Below are positions 9,338-20,148 of a DNA stretch of 64,000 nucleotides, piece by piece. The translations under genes and the position numbers were made by a program. Position 1 is the first letter of the stretch, and each line of letters starts with the position of its first letter. Source of the stretch: Nocardiopsis sp. ATB16-24 (lineage in GTDB: Bacteria; Actinomycetota; Actinomycetes; Streptosporangiales; Streptosporangiaceae); assembly GCF_030271535.1 (NCBI RefSeq), contig NZ_JASCXJ010000008.1, positions 1 through 64,000 on the forward strand, read 5' to 3'. The notes beneath the pieces are model-generated. The model had not been told where the DNA came from. It saw nothing but the letters and a program-made list of their open reading frames with translations, and did no database searches.

Positions 9338-10288
9338 TCAGCCGAAGTCGTCCGAGGAGGAGATGAGCACCTCCAGGTCCGGGCCGAGTTCCTGTGGGGA
9401 CATGTTCAGCAGGTACCGGCCGAGGTGGTGACGGAAGGCGTCCGCCGAGTGCGAGGGCTCCACGTCCTTGCGCCGCGCCAACGCCACCGTCCGCAGCAGA
9501 CGGGGACGGGCCAGTGGGGTGCCGCGCAGGCCCGGCCGGTTCTTGAGCACCATGCTCGGTACCACCGCCAGTCCCAGACCCGCTTCCACGAACCGCAGGA
9601 CGGCGTCCATCTCGCCTCCCTCCACCGCCAGACGCGGTTCGAACCCCGCCGCACGGCACGCGCGCAGCGTCGCCTCCCGTACGTCGTATCCGCGCCGGAA
9701 CATCACCAACGGCCGGTCCTTGAGCTCGGTGATGCGGATGGACGCGCGGGCGTTGGGCGCGGGTCCCGACATCGGGCTCGCCACCACCAGGTTCTCCCGG
9801 AGTATGGGGGTGGTGGAGAAGTCCGGGTCGCTGCTGTGCAACGGCAGGATGATCAGGGCCAGGTCCAACTCGCCCCGCCCCAGACCGCGGATGAGATCGC
9901 GGGATCCGCTCTCCTGCACCTGGAGTTCGATACCGGGGTAACGGGTATGGAAGTCGGCGAGCACGTCGGCCAACAGGCCGGCGCACAACGACGGGGTCGC
10001 GCCCAGACGCACACGGCCACGGCGTACCCCGGCCAGTTCCGCGACCTCGCGCTTGGCCGTCTCCAGGTCGGCGAGCATGCGCTGAGCCAACGGAAGCAGT
10101 GCCTCACCAGCTGGAGTGAGTGTGATATTTCCCCGGGCACGAGTGAATAACGGCGCACCCAGCTCCCGTTCGAGGCTGCGGATCTGCTTGCTCAGGCTCG
10201 GCTGGGCGACGTTGGAAAGCTCGGCTGCGCGGGTGAAATGGCGTGTGCGGGCCACCGCCACGAAGTAGGACAGCTGCTGGAACTGCAT
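9338..10288 (-). CDS. LysR-family transcriptional regulator, divergent from sdhCAB
   Basis: This 316-residue regulator has an N-terminal winged helix starting at LSYFVAVARTRHFTRAAEL with SQPSLSK-type recognition (here AQPSLSKQIRSLERELG), and a two-lobed effector domain. It is divergent from the succinate dehydrogenase operon, and a palindromic T-N11-A site lies six bases from its start codon, so autoregulation and control of sdhCAB are both likely. The effector is unknown; a TCA-cycle acid would fit. LysR paired with type-B sdh genes occurs in other actinobacteria. Confidence 0.93.
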   Translation of the reverse strand: MQFQQLSYFVAVARTRHFTRAAELSNVAQPSLSKQIRSLERELGAPLFTRARGNITLTPAGEALLPLAQRMLADLETAKREVAELAGVRRGRVRLGATPSLCAGLLADVLADFHTRYPGIELQVQESGSRDLIRGLGRGELDLALIILPLHSSDPDFSTTPILRENLVVASPMSGPAPNARASIRITELKDRPLVMFRRGYDVREATLRACRAAGFEPRLAVEGGEMDAVLRFVEAGLGLAVVPSMVLKNRPGLRGTPLARPRLLRTVALARRKDVEPSHSADAFRHHLGRYLLNMSPQELGPDLEVLISSSDDFG

Positions 10289-10293
10289 GTTCC

Positions 10294-10308
10294 ATAGCCT
10301 ATGGCTAT
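10294..10308. promoter_or_regulatory. LysR box between lysR and sdhC
   Basis: ATAGCC-TAT-GGCTAT is a perfect 6-bp inverted repeat with a 3-base centre and contains T-N11-A, the LysR-family recognition pattern. A TTGACA -35-like hexamer begins at its last base (10308-10313) and points toward sdhC, so a bound regulator would touch RNA polymerase. No convincing -10 was found at 16-18 bases. Confidence 0.75.
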
Positions 10309-10368
10309 TGACACAAGCATCGTGATGACTTGGACGTCAGGCTCGGTCCAAACCTAAGGTGACAAGCT

Positions 10369-11076
10369 GTGGCGAACAGTACCCTGACTAAGAAGCGGTC
10401 TACGGCTTACGGGTCCACGGTGGCGCTCAAAGCAGCGATGGCGGTCACCGGAGCGATCCTCGTGCTGTATCTGATCGCGCACATGTACGGCAACCTCAAG
10501 GTCTTCTCGGGCCAGGAGGCATTCGACGGCTACGCCCACAGTCTCCGTGAGCTGGGCTACCCGTTGCTGCCCGAGAACGGCTTCCTGTGGATCTTCCGCG
10601 TCGTCCTCCTGGCGAGCGTCCTGATCCACATCTACGCGGCGGTGACGTTGTGGGCCCGTGCCCGCAGGGCGCGTCCGGCCGACCAGCGCTACAAGGTGAG
10701 GAAGCGAGTGGTCCGTAGCTACTCCTCCTACACCATGCGCTACGGCGGGCTGATCATCCTGTTCTTCGTGATCTTCCACGTCCTGCACCTGACCACGAAC
10801 GACATCGCACCCGGCGGCGCTTCGGACAGCCCCTACGAACGACTCGTCAGAGGGTTCCAGCCCGAGTTCTGGTACGTGACGCTGTTCTACGTGCTGTCCG
10901 TGATCATGGTGGGCCTGCACCTGCGGCACGGCATCTGGAGCGGTCTGGCCACGCTCGGCGCCAACATGTCGCGGCGGCAGGGCACGCTCAACGCGATCGC
11001 CCTGGCCATCGCGCTGATCGTGACCGTCGGTTTCCTGCTTCCGCCTCTGGCGGTCACCTTTGGACTGGTGAGTTAA
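10369..11076 (+). CDS. sdhC: Succinate dehydrogenase cytochrome b subunit (type B)
   Basis: The 235-residue protein has five predicted membrane helices: about residues 22-42, 75-95, 120-142, 172-192 and 210-230. Histidines suited to bind haem lie in IAHMYGNLKVF and FHVLHL, and HLRHGIWSGLATLG is typical of the single-subunit diheme cytochrome b of type-B succinate:quinone reductases. It anchors SdhAB and passes electrons to menaquinone. The GTG start at 10369 has an AAGGTG ribosome site. It is the first gene of the operon, and its stop is directly followed by the sdhA TTG start. Confidence 0.93.
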   Translation: MANSTLTKKRSTAYGSTVALKAAMAVTGAILVLYLIAHMYGNLKVFSGQEAFDGYAHSLRELGYPLLPENGFLWIFRVVLLASVLIHIYAAVTLWARARRARPADQRYKVRKRVVRSYSSYTMRYGGLIILFFVIFHVLHLTTNDIAPGGASDSPYERLVRGFQPEFWYVTLFYVLSVIMVGLHLRHGIWSGLATLGANMSRRQGTLNAIALAIALIVTVGFLLPPLAVTFGLVS

Positions 11077-13019
<1,943 letters not shown>

Positions 13020-13023
<4 letters not shown>

Positions 13024-13766
13024 ACATCACCCTGCGCGTATGGCGTCAGAAGGGGCCCGACGACGAGGGTCGGATGGCCACCTACAAGCTCACCGACGTC
13101 TCCCCGGACATGTCGTTCCTGGAGATGCTCGACGTCCTCAACGAGAAGCTCACGCTGGAGAACGAGGACCCGGTCGCGTTCGACCACGACTGTCGTGAGG
13201 GCATCTGCGGTGCCTGTGGCGTCGTGATCGACGGTGAGGCGCACGGCCCCGAGCGCACCACGACCTGCCAGCTGCACATGCGCAGCTTCAAGGACGGCGA
13301 CACCATCACGGTGGAGCCGTGGCGGGCCAAGGCGTTCCCGGTCGTCAAGGACCTGGTCGTCGACCGTGGCGCGTTCGACCGCATCATCCAGGCGGGCGGC
13401 TACATCAGCGCCCCGACGGGTACCGCACCGGACGCCCACGCCAACCCGATTCCGAAGCCGGACGCGGACCGGGCCTTCGACGCCGCGACCTGCATCGGCT
13501 GTGGTGCGTGCGTGGCGGCCTGCCCGAACGCCTCCAGCATGCTGTTCACCTCCGCGAAGGTCACCCACCTGGGCATGCTCCCGCAGGGGCAGCCCGAGCG
13601 GGCCTCGCGCGTGGTGAAGATGATCAACCAGCAGGACGAGGAGGACTTCGGCGGCTGCACCAACATCGGTGAGTGCGCCGCGGTCTGCCCCGTGGGCATC
13701 CCGCTGGACACCATCTCCCAGCTCAACCGCGACCTGTTGGGCTCGCTCAGCAAGGGCAAGGGCTAG
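13020..13766 (+). CDS. sdhB: Succinate dehydrogenase iron-sulfur subunit
   Basis: The 248-residue subunit carries electrons from FAD to the haems. The [2Fe-2S] ligands are in [16 protein letters not shown] with a distant Cys in RTTTCQLHM; the [4Fe-4S] and [3Fe-4S] ligands are in [15 protein letters not shown] and [15 protein letters not shown]. Its GTG start overlaps the sdhA stop. Spacing of the clusters matches the type-B family. A strong terminator follows 18 bases after the stop, closing a three-gene operon without an SdhD. Confidence 0.95.
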
Positions 13767-13783
13767 AGCCCGGCGTGACACAC

Positions 13784-13812
13784 GGGCCGCGTCCCCTCCG
13801 GGGGCGCGGCCC
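13784..13812 (+). terminator. Terminator hairpin of the sdhCAB operon
   Basis: GGGCCGCG-T-CCCC and GGGGC-GCGGCCC form a GC-rich stem with a single bulge and a TCCG loop, followed by TTCGCCTTTCG. Confidence 0.8.
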
Positions 13813-13964
13813 TTCGCCTTTCGTCGCCGGTCACCGTGGTGGGAGAGCACGGGCGGTGCCTCTTCCCTCGTCGCACGAGGGCGTGGAAACACCGAACATG
13901 GTAGGTCGCGGGGGCGTCACCGGTGGGGCGTTCCCGGCAAGAGAGCACCCGGGAGCCCCGGGTC

Positions 13965-14600
13965 TCAGGCGGGGTCGCGCAGCAGGAAGTAGTTGGCCCC
14001 CACGTCCGGGCTCTCCACCTCACGGACCACCCGGAAGCCGAACCGTTCGTAGAAGCCGGCGGTCTTGTCGTCGAGTGTCTGGGTGAACACCGGAAGCCGC
14101 TCGGAGTCCGCCCGTTCCAGCCCGTGGGAGAGCAGTCCCTCCCCGATGCCGGTGCCGGCGAGCGCCGGATCGACTCCCAGCGTGGCCAGGTACAGGTGCG
14201 GCTCCTCGGGCGCGGCGAGCTTCCACTCGGCGAACACCCGCACGAGCCCCGCCATCCGGGAGCGGCCGACCAGGGAGGCCCAGTGCGGCCACGTGCGCAA
14301 CGACACCAACCTGCCCTCGGGGTTGGAGCCGGGAGGCGCCCACAGCGCCGCCCCGCGCACCACGGGAGTCCTCTCGGTGTCGTCCTTGGTCTCGGTGACC
14401 CTGGTGTCTCCCGAGGGGACATAGCCGAAACCCGCGGTCAGGGCGAAGAAACGCCGGATGCGGGCCATACGCAGGACGTCGTCGGGAAACAGCCAGCGGA
14501 AGAACGCATCCTCCTGCGCCGCCCTGCTCAGAACACGCGACACACCGGCCACGTCGTCGATGGTGGCGGGACGGGAGACTGCGGTGACGATCGGACTCAT
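13965..14600 (-). CDS. GNAT-family N-acetyltransferase
   Basis: This 211-residue protein has the GNAT acetyl-CoA loop in LATLGVDPALAGTGIGEGLL (Q/R-x-x-G-x-G/A region) and the C-terminal FYERFGFRVV strand. The N-terminal half, with AAQEDAFFRWLFPDD, is the form seen in small-molecule acetyltransferases of actinobacteria. The substrate is not predictable. It is convergent with sdhCAB and transcribed after the TrmH gene in the same direction. Confidence 0.85.
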   Translation of the reverse strand: MSPIVTAVSRPATIDDVAGVSRVLSRAAQEDAFFRWLFPDDVLRMARIRRFFALTAGFGYVPSGDTRVTETKDDTERTPVVRGAALWAPPGSNPEGRLVSLRTWPHWASLVGRSRMAGLVRVFAEWKLAAPEEPHLYLATLGVDPALAGTGIGEGLLSHGLERADSERLPVFTQTLDDKTAGFYERFGFRVVREVESPDVGANYFLLRDPA

Positions 14601-14651
14601 CCCTGTTCTTTCCGGTCGAAGGGCTTTCGCCCATGCTAGATCACGGAAATA

Positions 14652-15422
14652 TCACGGCATCGCCGTGGTGGGGGTGGGAGCGCCCCCCGTGTCGGGAACA
14701 GGACCCGGGAGCCGCTGACCGAACACGTGGGCACGTACCCAGGAGTGCATGGCGATGGCGGCGGCGGCCCCGGCGTTGATCGACCGGGTCGAACCGAACT
14801 GCGCGATGGACAACACGTCGCGACACACCCGGCGGGCCTCCTCGGACAGGCCGGGGCCCTCCTGGCCGAACACCAGCACGGCCTCCCTGGGCAGGGGATA
14901 GGTCTCCAGCGGTACCGCGCCCGGCAGGTTGTCGACCCCCAGGAGGGGAAGTCCACGCTCGTCGGCCCACGCCACCAGCGCCTCGGTGTCGGGATGGTGA
15001 TGGACGTGCTGGTAGCGGTCGGTCACCATCGCACCGCGCTTGTTCCAGCGGCGGCGGCCCACGATGTGCACGGCGGCGCAGCCGAACGCGTTGGCGGTGC
15101 GCACGACCGAACCGATGTTGAAGTCGTGCGACCAGTTCTCCACGGCGACGTGGAAGGGGTGGCGTCTGGTGTCCAGGTCGGCCACGATCGCCTCACGCCG
15201 CCAGTACCGGTAGCGGTCCACCACGTTCCGGCGATCGCCCTCCGCCAGGAGTTCGGTGTCGTAGTGGTCGCCTTCCGGCCAGGGGCCCGGCCAGGGGCCC
15301 ACGCCCACCTCACCGCGTGCCTCGTCCTCGCCCGGGTCATCGGAAGGGGCACGCGGAACGGACCCGTCACCGGTGCCGGCGACGGGGGGACAGACGGAGT
15401 CTGATGCGGGGTGTTCGTTCAT
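14652..15422 (-). CDS. TrmH/SpoU-family RNA 2'-O-methyltransferase
   Basis: This 256-residue protein carries the three SpoU motifs of a trefoil-knot methyltransferase: NIGSVVRTANAFG, LVFGQEGPGLSEEA and SIAQFGSTRSINAGAAAAIA. It should methylate a ribose 2'-OH of tRNA or rRNA using S-adenosylmethionine. The first 60 residues are acidic, low complexity and poorly conserved in appearance, so an internal start is possible. The tRNA versus rRNA target cannot be told from the sequence. Confidence 0.88.
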   Translation of the reverse strand: MNEHPASDSVCPPVAGTGDGSVPRAPSDDPGEDEARGEVGVGPWPGPWPEGDHYDTELLAEGDRRNVVDRYRYWRREAIVADLDTRRHPFHVAVENWSHDFNIGSVVRTANAFGCAAVHIVGRRRWNKRGAMVTDRYQHVHHHPDTEALVAWADERGLPLLGVDNLPGAVPLETYPLPREAVLVFGQEGPGLSEEARRVCRDVLSIAQFGSTRSINAGAAAAIAMHSWVRAHVFGQRLPGPVPDTGGAPTPTTAMP

Positions 15423-15434
15423 ATCCGTTCCAGC

Positions 15435-15737
15435 TTACGAACGCCCCGCAGTGGAGGTCCTCGCAGCCCGGAGGGTGGCGTCCTCGTGGAAGCCCCGGAT
15501 CCGAAAGTCCCGGGCGTGGCCGCCCACCCGGGCCTGGAAGCCGTTGTACACGGCGCGGTCGCCGTCCTGGACGACCTCCCGGCGCGGCCCGTCCGCCGGA
15601 GGAAGGACCAGGGGTCCTCGCCCTCGGCGTGTTCCCGGTGTTCCACGATCGTGACCGGCGCCGTCGGTCGCGGGGCCGGTGATCCTCGTCACCGCGTCCG
15701 TGGCGGTGGCGACGGCGAGGGTGGCGGGAGCGGTCAT
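15435..15737 (-). CDS. Hypothetical small protein with a mid-gene frame anomaly
   Basis: A 100-residue frame starts at ATG 15737 with a good GGAGG ribosome site and stops 12 bases before the TrmH start, so the two could be coupled. Third positions are G/C-rich at both ends (for example QDGDRAVYNGFQARVGGHA), but about 15 codons in the middle lose the bias. There a second frame reads EHREHAEGEDPWSFL with excellent codon use. This suggests paired indels, a sequencing error or a decaying gene. I do not recognise the family. Confidence 0.4.
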   Translation of the reverse strand: MTAPATLAVATATDAVTRITGPATDGAGHDRGTPGTRRGRGPLVLPPADGPRREVVQDGDRAVYNGFQARVGGHARDFRIRGFHEDATLRAARTSTAGRS

Positions 15738-15780
15738 GGGGGACCCCTCCGTCCCGGGGCCGTGTTCCCGGCCCCTTCGT

Positions 15781-16164
15781 TCAGGCCCGGCGTTGTCGCG
15801 CTTTCACGACCAGGAGGGTCAGTCCGCGCCAGCCGAGCATGGTGGCGGCAAGGAACGCCGAGGTGACCACGACGAAGCTGAGAGGGGCGCTCTCACCGTC
15901 GAACAGGCGCAGCACCATACCGCCGGCCACGGTCACGGCCCACACGAACAGACCGGTCGGCCAGAGCCTGGCGGGGGCCTTCCAGGCCATGGTGACCACC
16001 CAGCCCAGGACCGTCCCGGCGGCGAAGGGCCATGCGACGGAGACGACGGAGGCCAGGGCGGTACCGGTCGCGTGGTCGATCTTGCCGATGACGACGAAGG
16101 CGAGGACACAGGCCAGGTCGGCCAGAAGGGCGACGAGGGCGATGGGCGCCGTGGAGGAACGCAT
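15781..16164 (-). CDS. DUF3054 family membrane protein
   Basis: This 127-residue protein has four hydrophobic helices (about 8-28, 36-58, 68-86 and 93-115) and matches the DUF3054 pattern, including DLACVLAFVVIGKIDHATG and AWPFAAGTVLGWVVT. Function is unknown in the family. It is transcribed on the reverse strand from a 220-base upstream gap in which I see no clear motif. Confidence 0.8.
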   Translation of the reverse strand: MRSSTAPIALVALLADLACVLAFVVIGKIDHATGTALASVVSVAWPFAAGTVLGWVVTMAWKAPARLWPTGLFVWAVTVAGGMVLRLFDGESAPLSFVVVTSAFLAATMLGWRGLTLLVVKARQRRA

Positions 16165-16384
16165 GTGACCAGGTTACGCACGGTGTGCGAGCCTCCCCGC
16201 GGGGGGCGGACCCGGGGCCGGGCGTCTCGGTGAGGACGCGCTCCGGCGGTCGGAGCCCGCACCTGAGGAGCGAGCCGACACCTCTCGGGCGTCGCGGCCC
16301 CCGCCCCGGCCGTCGAGTGGGGCGGGGCCGCGCGTGGCGGCAGTCGAGCCGGACCGGGCACGGCGAAGACCCCGGTCGGGCGAT

Positions 16385-18586
16385 CTAGCCCTCGCCCCGC
16401 AGGTTCTTCTTGAGGAACTCCACCTGGAGCAGCATCAGGTTCTCCGCCACGGTCGGGTCCGAGGGCGAGTGCGTCACCCCCGACAACGGCAGCACCGTGT
16501 GCGGGCGTCCCGCCGCCATCAGGGCCGACGACATCCGCTGGGTGTGGGCGAAGGCCACGTTGTCGTCGGCCAGCCCGTGGACCATCATCAGGGGTCGCTC
16601 CAGCCCGGCCGCCTCCTTCAACAGCGAACTGCGCGCGTAGGCGTCGGGCTCGCCCTGGGGGGTGCCCAGGTAGCGCTCGGTGTAGTGGGTGTCGTACAGC
16701 GCCCAGTCGATGACCGGTGCGCCGGCGACGGCGGCGTGGAAGAGATCCGGACGGCGCAGCACCGCCAGTGCCGCCAGATAGCCACCGAAGGACCAGCCGT
16801 GGATGCCCACCCGGGACAGGTCGAGGAAGTCGAACCGCTCCGCCGCGTCGCGCAACGCCGCCACCTGGTCCTCCAGGACGGGCTCCGCCAGGTCCAGGTG
16901 TACGCTCTGTTCCCACTCCATACCGATGCCCGGGGTGCCGCGCCCGTCCGCGATGATCACCGCGAACCCCTGCTCGGCGTACCACTGGGCGTTCAGGTAG
17001 GCGGCGCGGGAGTCCAGCACCCGCTGTGCGTGCGGGCCTCCGTAGGGCGCCATCAACACGGGCAGCCGCCCGTCCCCGTGGAACCAGGAGGGCAGTACCA
17101 GCGCCGACGGGATCCGGCGCTCGGCGGCCCGCCAGAACTCCACGCGAGGCTCGGGAAGATCGGGGACCTCGGCGAAACTCTCGATCTCGGTGAGGGTGCG
17201 ACGTGTCTCGGTGCCGGCACCGCGCACGACCATCGTGCGTACTCCGGTGAAGTCCATCGAGCGATGCTGGAGCACAAGGGTGTCGCCGCGCAGCCGCCCC
17301 GAGCGCAGACCGCCGTGCGCGCTCCCGCCCTCGACGCCCCGGCCCTCGGGCACCTCCACCGGCGCGGCCAGGCCCGTGTCCGACTCGACCAGCCACAACG
17401 ACACCTGGCCGGGACTTCCCATGGGAGAACCCGAGTACAGGATCCGGTCGCCGTCCACGTCCACCACGCCGCGCACGTACACGTCGTCGGGGCCGACCGG
17501 GTTCTCGCCCACGTACACCCGGCGTTCCCCTCCCGGCTCGCGGCCGATCCACACCAGTGCGCCCGAACCGGTGTAGGCGGGCACACCCGGCATGATCTCG
17601 ACCCACACCTCGTCGGTCTCGGTGCGTACCGGCGCGACCAGGCCGGTGGCGGGGTCTGCGCTGAACAGCGTCAGCGTGCGCTGGTCCCGACTCTGGGCGG
17701 TGAACACCAGGGTCGGTGTGCCCTCGGGACCGGTCGTCCAGCCCACCGTCGCCAGATAGGGCAGTTCCCGGCGGTCCCACTCCATCCAGACGGGCGAGGG
17801 GCGCTCCCCGGCGTGTCGGTCGTCCGACGGGTCCAGCGGGAACACGGCCAGGCGCACATCGGCGTTGGTGCCGCCCGCGGGCGGGTAGCGCAGGGCGGTC
17901 GGCTCCTGTTCGGGGCGTCCCGGGTCGGACACGTACCAGGTGTCGACCTCGGACTCGTCCACGCGCGTGACCGCGAGGGAGGAACCGTCCGGAGCCCACC
18001 AGAAACCCCGGTAACGCCCCATCTCCTCGGCGGCCACCAGTTCCGCCAGACCGAAGGTGACCTCGGGGCCGTCCGGCTCGGCGACCACCCGGTCCCCATG
18101 GTCGGGCCGGGCTCCGGAGATGTCGATGACGCGTACGGCACCGCCGCTGACGTAGGCGATCCGGTCTCCGGCCGGACTGATCCGCGGGTCCACCACCGGG
18201 GTGGTGGCGGGAAGTTCACGCGGCGTACGGTCGTCTCCGACGAGGTCGACGTAGAAAAGTCGCCCGGACAGGGTGAACACCGCCCGGGTGAACGCGTCGT
18301 CCACCGAGTAGGCGACGATGCCGCCGCCGCTCTCACGCAGGCGCTCGCGGCGGGCCCTCTCCTCGGGGGGAAGGTCCTCGTCGTCGGCGCCCAGTGTGGT
18401 GGGGTCGGCGAGCAGCGTGGTGGCGCCCGCCCCTTCCGTCTCGTGGATCCACAGACAGGTGGAGGCGTCCGCCCCGTCTCGTCCCCTGAGGAAGGTGACA
18501 CGGCGTCCGTCCGGCGAGATCTCGAACGCACGCGGAACACCGATCGTGAAGCGCCGGGTACGGGCCTGTTGGCGAGGAAAGCTCAT
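16385..18586 (-). CDS. Prolyl oligopeptidase family (S9, dipeptidyl-peptidase IV-like) serine peptidase
   Basis: The 733-residue protein has an N-terminal beta-propeller (about 1-470, repeated strands such as RISPAGDRIAYVSGG) and a C-terminal alpha/beta hydrolase. The nucleophile is Ser599 in GWSFGGYLA; the acid and histidine lie in VHGLADDNVAF and LSGVTHSPSD. There is no signal peptide, so a cytosolic peptidase cleaving after proline or small residues is likely. The ATG at 18586 begins MSFPRQQARTRRFTIG; upstream reading frame lacks codon bias and was excluded. It is divergent from mshB. Confidence 0.92.
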   Translation of the reverse strand: MSFPRQQARTRRFTIGVPRAFEISPDGRRVTFLRGRDGADASTCLWIHETEGAGATTLLADPTTLGADDEDLPPEERARRERLRESGGGIVAYSVDDAFTRAVFTLSGRLFYVDLVGDDRTPRELPATTPVVDPRISPAGDRIAYVSGGAVRVIDISGARPDHGDRVVAEPDGPEVTFGLAELVAAEEMGRYRGFWWAPDGSSLAVTRVDESEVDTWYVSDPGRPEQEPTALRYPPAGGTNADVRLAVFPLDPSDDRHAGERPSPVWMEWDRRELPYLATVGWTTGPEGTPTLVFTAQSRDQRTLTLFSADPATGLVAPVRTETDEVWVEIMPGVPAYTGSGALVWIGREPGGERRVYVGENPVGPDDVYVRGVVDVDGDRILYSGSPMGSPGQVSLWLVESDTGLAAPVEVPEGRGVEGGSAHGGLRSGRLRGDTLVLQHRSMDFTGVRTMVVRGAGTETRRTLTEIESFAEVPDLPEPRVEFWRAAERRIPSALVLPSWFHGDGRLPVLMAPYGGPHAQRVLDSRAAYLNAQWYAEQGFAVIIADGRGTPGIGMEWEQSVHLDLAEPVLEDQVAALRDAAERFDFLDLSRVGIHGWSFGGYLAALAVLRRPDLFHAAVAGAPVIDWALYDTHYTERYLGTPQGEPDAYARSSLLKEAAGLERPLMMVHGLADDNVAFAHTQRMSSALMAAGRPHTVLPLSGVTHSPSDPTVAENLMLLQVEFLKKNLRGEG

Positions 18587-18724
18587 AGGCCGATTGTGTC
18601 GTATGGGGCAGGGGTGGGAGGCGAGGGGCCACGGCTCCTCGCCCGGAAGGGAGAAGGGCACCGGATCCGGCGCGCTCGGCGAAGTCGGGGACGGAACGCG
18701 GACCTGCCCGGTATCGTTCGCTGG

Positions 18725-19591
18725 GTGAGCGACAGGCGACTGATGATGGTGCACGCGCACCCCGACGACGAGAGCATCGTGACCGGGGCGACCCTGGCCA
18801 AGTACGCGGCCGAGGGGGCCGGTGTCACCCTGGTGACCTGCACACTGGGGGAGGAGGGCGAGGTCATACCGCCGGACCTGGCGCACCTGGCCTCCGACCG
18901 TGAGGACACCCTGGGCGAGCACAGGATCGGCGAACTCGACAAGGCGTGTCTGGCCCTGGGCGTGCGTGACCACCGCCTTCTGGGCGGCCCCGGCCGCTAC
19001 CGGGACTCGGGGATGATGGGCACCACCGCCAACGAGCATCCGGACGCCTTCTGGAACGCGAACGTGGAGGAGGCCGCCACCGGGCTGGCCGAGATCATCC
19101 GCGAGGTGCGGCCGCACGTACTGGTCTGCTACGACGAGTACGGAGGCTACGGGCATCCCGATCACATCCAGGCCCACAGGGTCACCCGTCGGGCCTTCCA
19201 GCGCGCCGCGGAACGGTCCATGCCCGGCGCGCCCTGGCAGGTGCGCAAGCTCTACGCGATCGCTCAGCCCATATCGCGCATCGAGGAGTCCATCGCGCGA
19301 CTGAACGAGGAGTCCGGTCCCTTCACTCCGCCCACACGCGTGTCCGACATCGCAAGGGGCACTCCCGACACGATGGTGACCACCCGTGTGGACGCCACCG
19401 AACACTGGGCGGCCAAGGCCCTGGCGATGCGCTCCCACGCCACCCAGATCACCGTGGAGGGGGAACGTTTCGCCCTGTCCAACGGCATCGCGCAGGAGAT
19501 CGACGCCGTCGAGTACTTCACCCTGCTGGCGGGCTCGGCTCCCCGCAGCCGACCGGGCGCCTACGAGGACGACCTGTTCGCGGGGCTGTGA
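18725..19591 (+). CDS. mshB: N-acetyl-1-D-myo-inositol-2-amino-2-deoxyglucopyranoside deacetylase (mycothiol)
   Basis: This 288-residue zinc deacetylase removes acetate from GlcNAc-inositol, the second committed step of mycothiol synthesis. Zinc and catalytic residues are in HAHPDDE (His12, Asp14, Asp15) and the distal GHPDHIQAHR (about residue 143). Internal segments HRLLGGPGRYRDSGMMGT and ANEHPDAFWNA are characteristic of MshB and argue against the related mycothiol amidase Mca. The GTG start at 18725 is four residues before conserved sequence. It overlaps the next gene by four bases. Confidence 0.93.
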   Translation: MSDRRLMMVHAHPDDESIVTGATLAKYAAEGAGVTLVTCTLGEEGEVIPPDLAHLASDREDTLGEHRIGELDKACLALGVRDHRLLGGPGRYRDSGMMGTTANEHPDAFWNANVEEAATGLAEIIREVRPHVLVCYDEYGGYGHPDHIQAHRVTRRAFQRAAERSMPGAPWQVRKLYAIAQPISRIEESIARLNEESGPFTPPTRVSDIARGTPDTMVTTRVDATEHWAAKALAMRSHATQITVEGERFALSNGIAQEIDAVEYFTLLAGSAPRSRPGAYEDDLFAGL

Positions 19592-20100
19592 TCGCGACCG
19601 GTGGAGGGGACCGTCTACCCTCGTTGGCTGTGAGCACACCTGAGACCGCCGCGCCCGAAGAAAGACCCCGGGGACCCCTGTCACCGCTGCTGACCGCGGC
19701 CACCCTCGTGGTGCTGGTACCGCTCGGCGCGGCGGTGGGGATGTTCTGCACCTTCGGCGCGGGCTGGCTGACCCGGTACTGGGGGGCGGGGATGCCCGTC
19801 CCGGTGCTGGCGGTCGCCGGACTGGTGGTCTTCCTGGTGCTGCTGTACTGCGCCTGTCGCCTGTGCGCGTGGGGGAGCCGACGCCCCTCGGCCGCCGTCG
19901 CCTTCGCGGTCGGCTACCTGGCCTCGGCGGTCGCCCTGGTCGGCTACGTCGCCGGGGGGAACCTGGTACTCACCGACCACCTGATGCACAACGCCTACCT
20001 GTTCGGGTCGATGCTGGCGCTGATGCTCGCGGTCGTCCGCGGCTGGACGACCTCCCTCACGGCGTCCCCGCCGCACGCGACCCGGGTGCCCTGGAACTGA
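19588..20100 (+). CDS. DUF6113-like integral membrane protein
   Basis: The frame begins at a GTG overlapping the mshB stop (GTGA); a second GTG at 19630 (VSTPETAAPEE) would give a 156-residue protein. Four hydrophobic helices lie at about residues 33-55, 70-92, 102-122 and 132-150. A small membrane protein immediately after mshB is conserved in streptomycetes as DUF6113; the assignment here rests on position, length and topology and not on a strong motif. Function is unknown. Confidence 0.65.
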   Translation: MIATGGGDRLPSLAVSTPETAAPEERPRGPLSPLLTAATLVVLVPLGAAVGMFCTFGAGWLTRYWGAGMPVPVLAVAGLVVFLVLLYCACRLCAWGSRRPSAAVAFAVGYLASAVALVGYVAGGNLVLTDHLMHNAYLFGSMLALMLAVVRGWTTSLTASPPHATRVPWN

Positions 20101-20148
20101 CCGGAGAACGCCGTGGGAGCGCACCGGCGGGTGTCGCGCGCTCGGCGA

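Noticed and set aside
9630-9660. GGTTCGAACC, like a tRNA T-loop
   Set aside because: It is inside the LysR coding sequence and no acceptor or anticodon arms can be drawn around it.
16334-19591. A forward frame of over 1000 codons
   Set aside because: Only its last 289 codons (mshB) are supported; the rest is antisense to the S9 peptidase.
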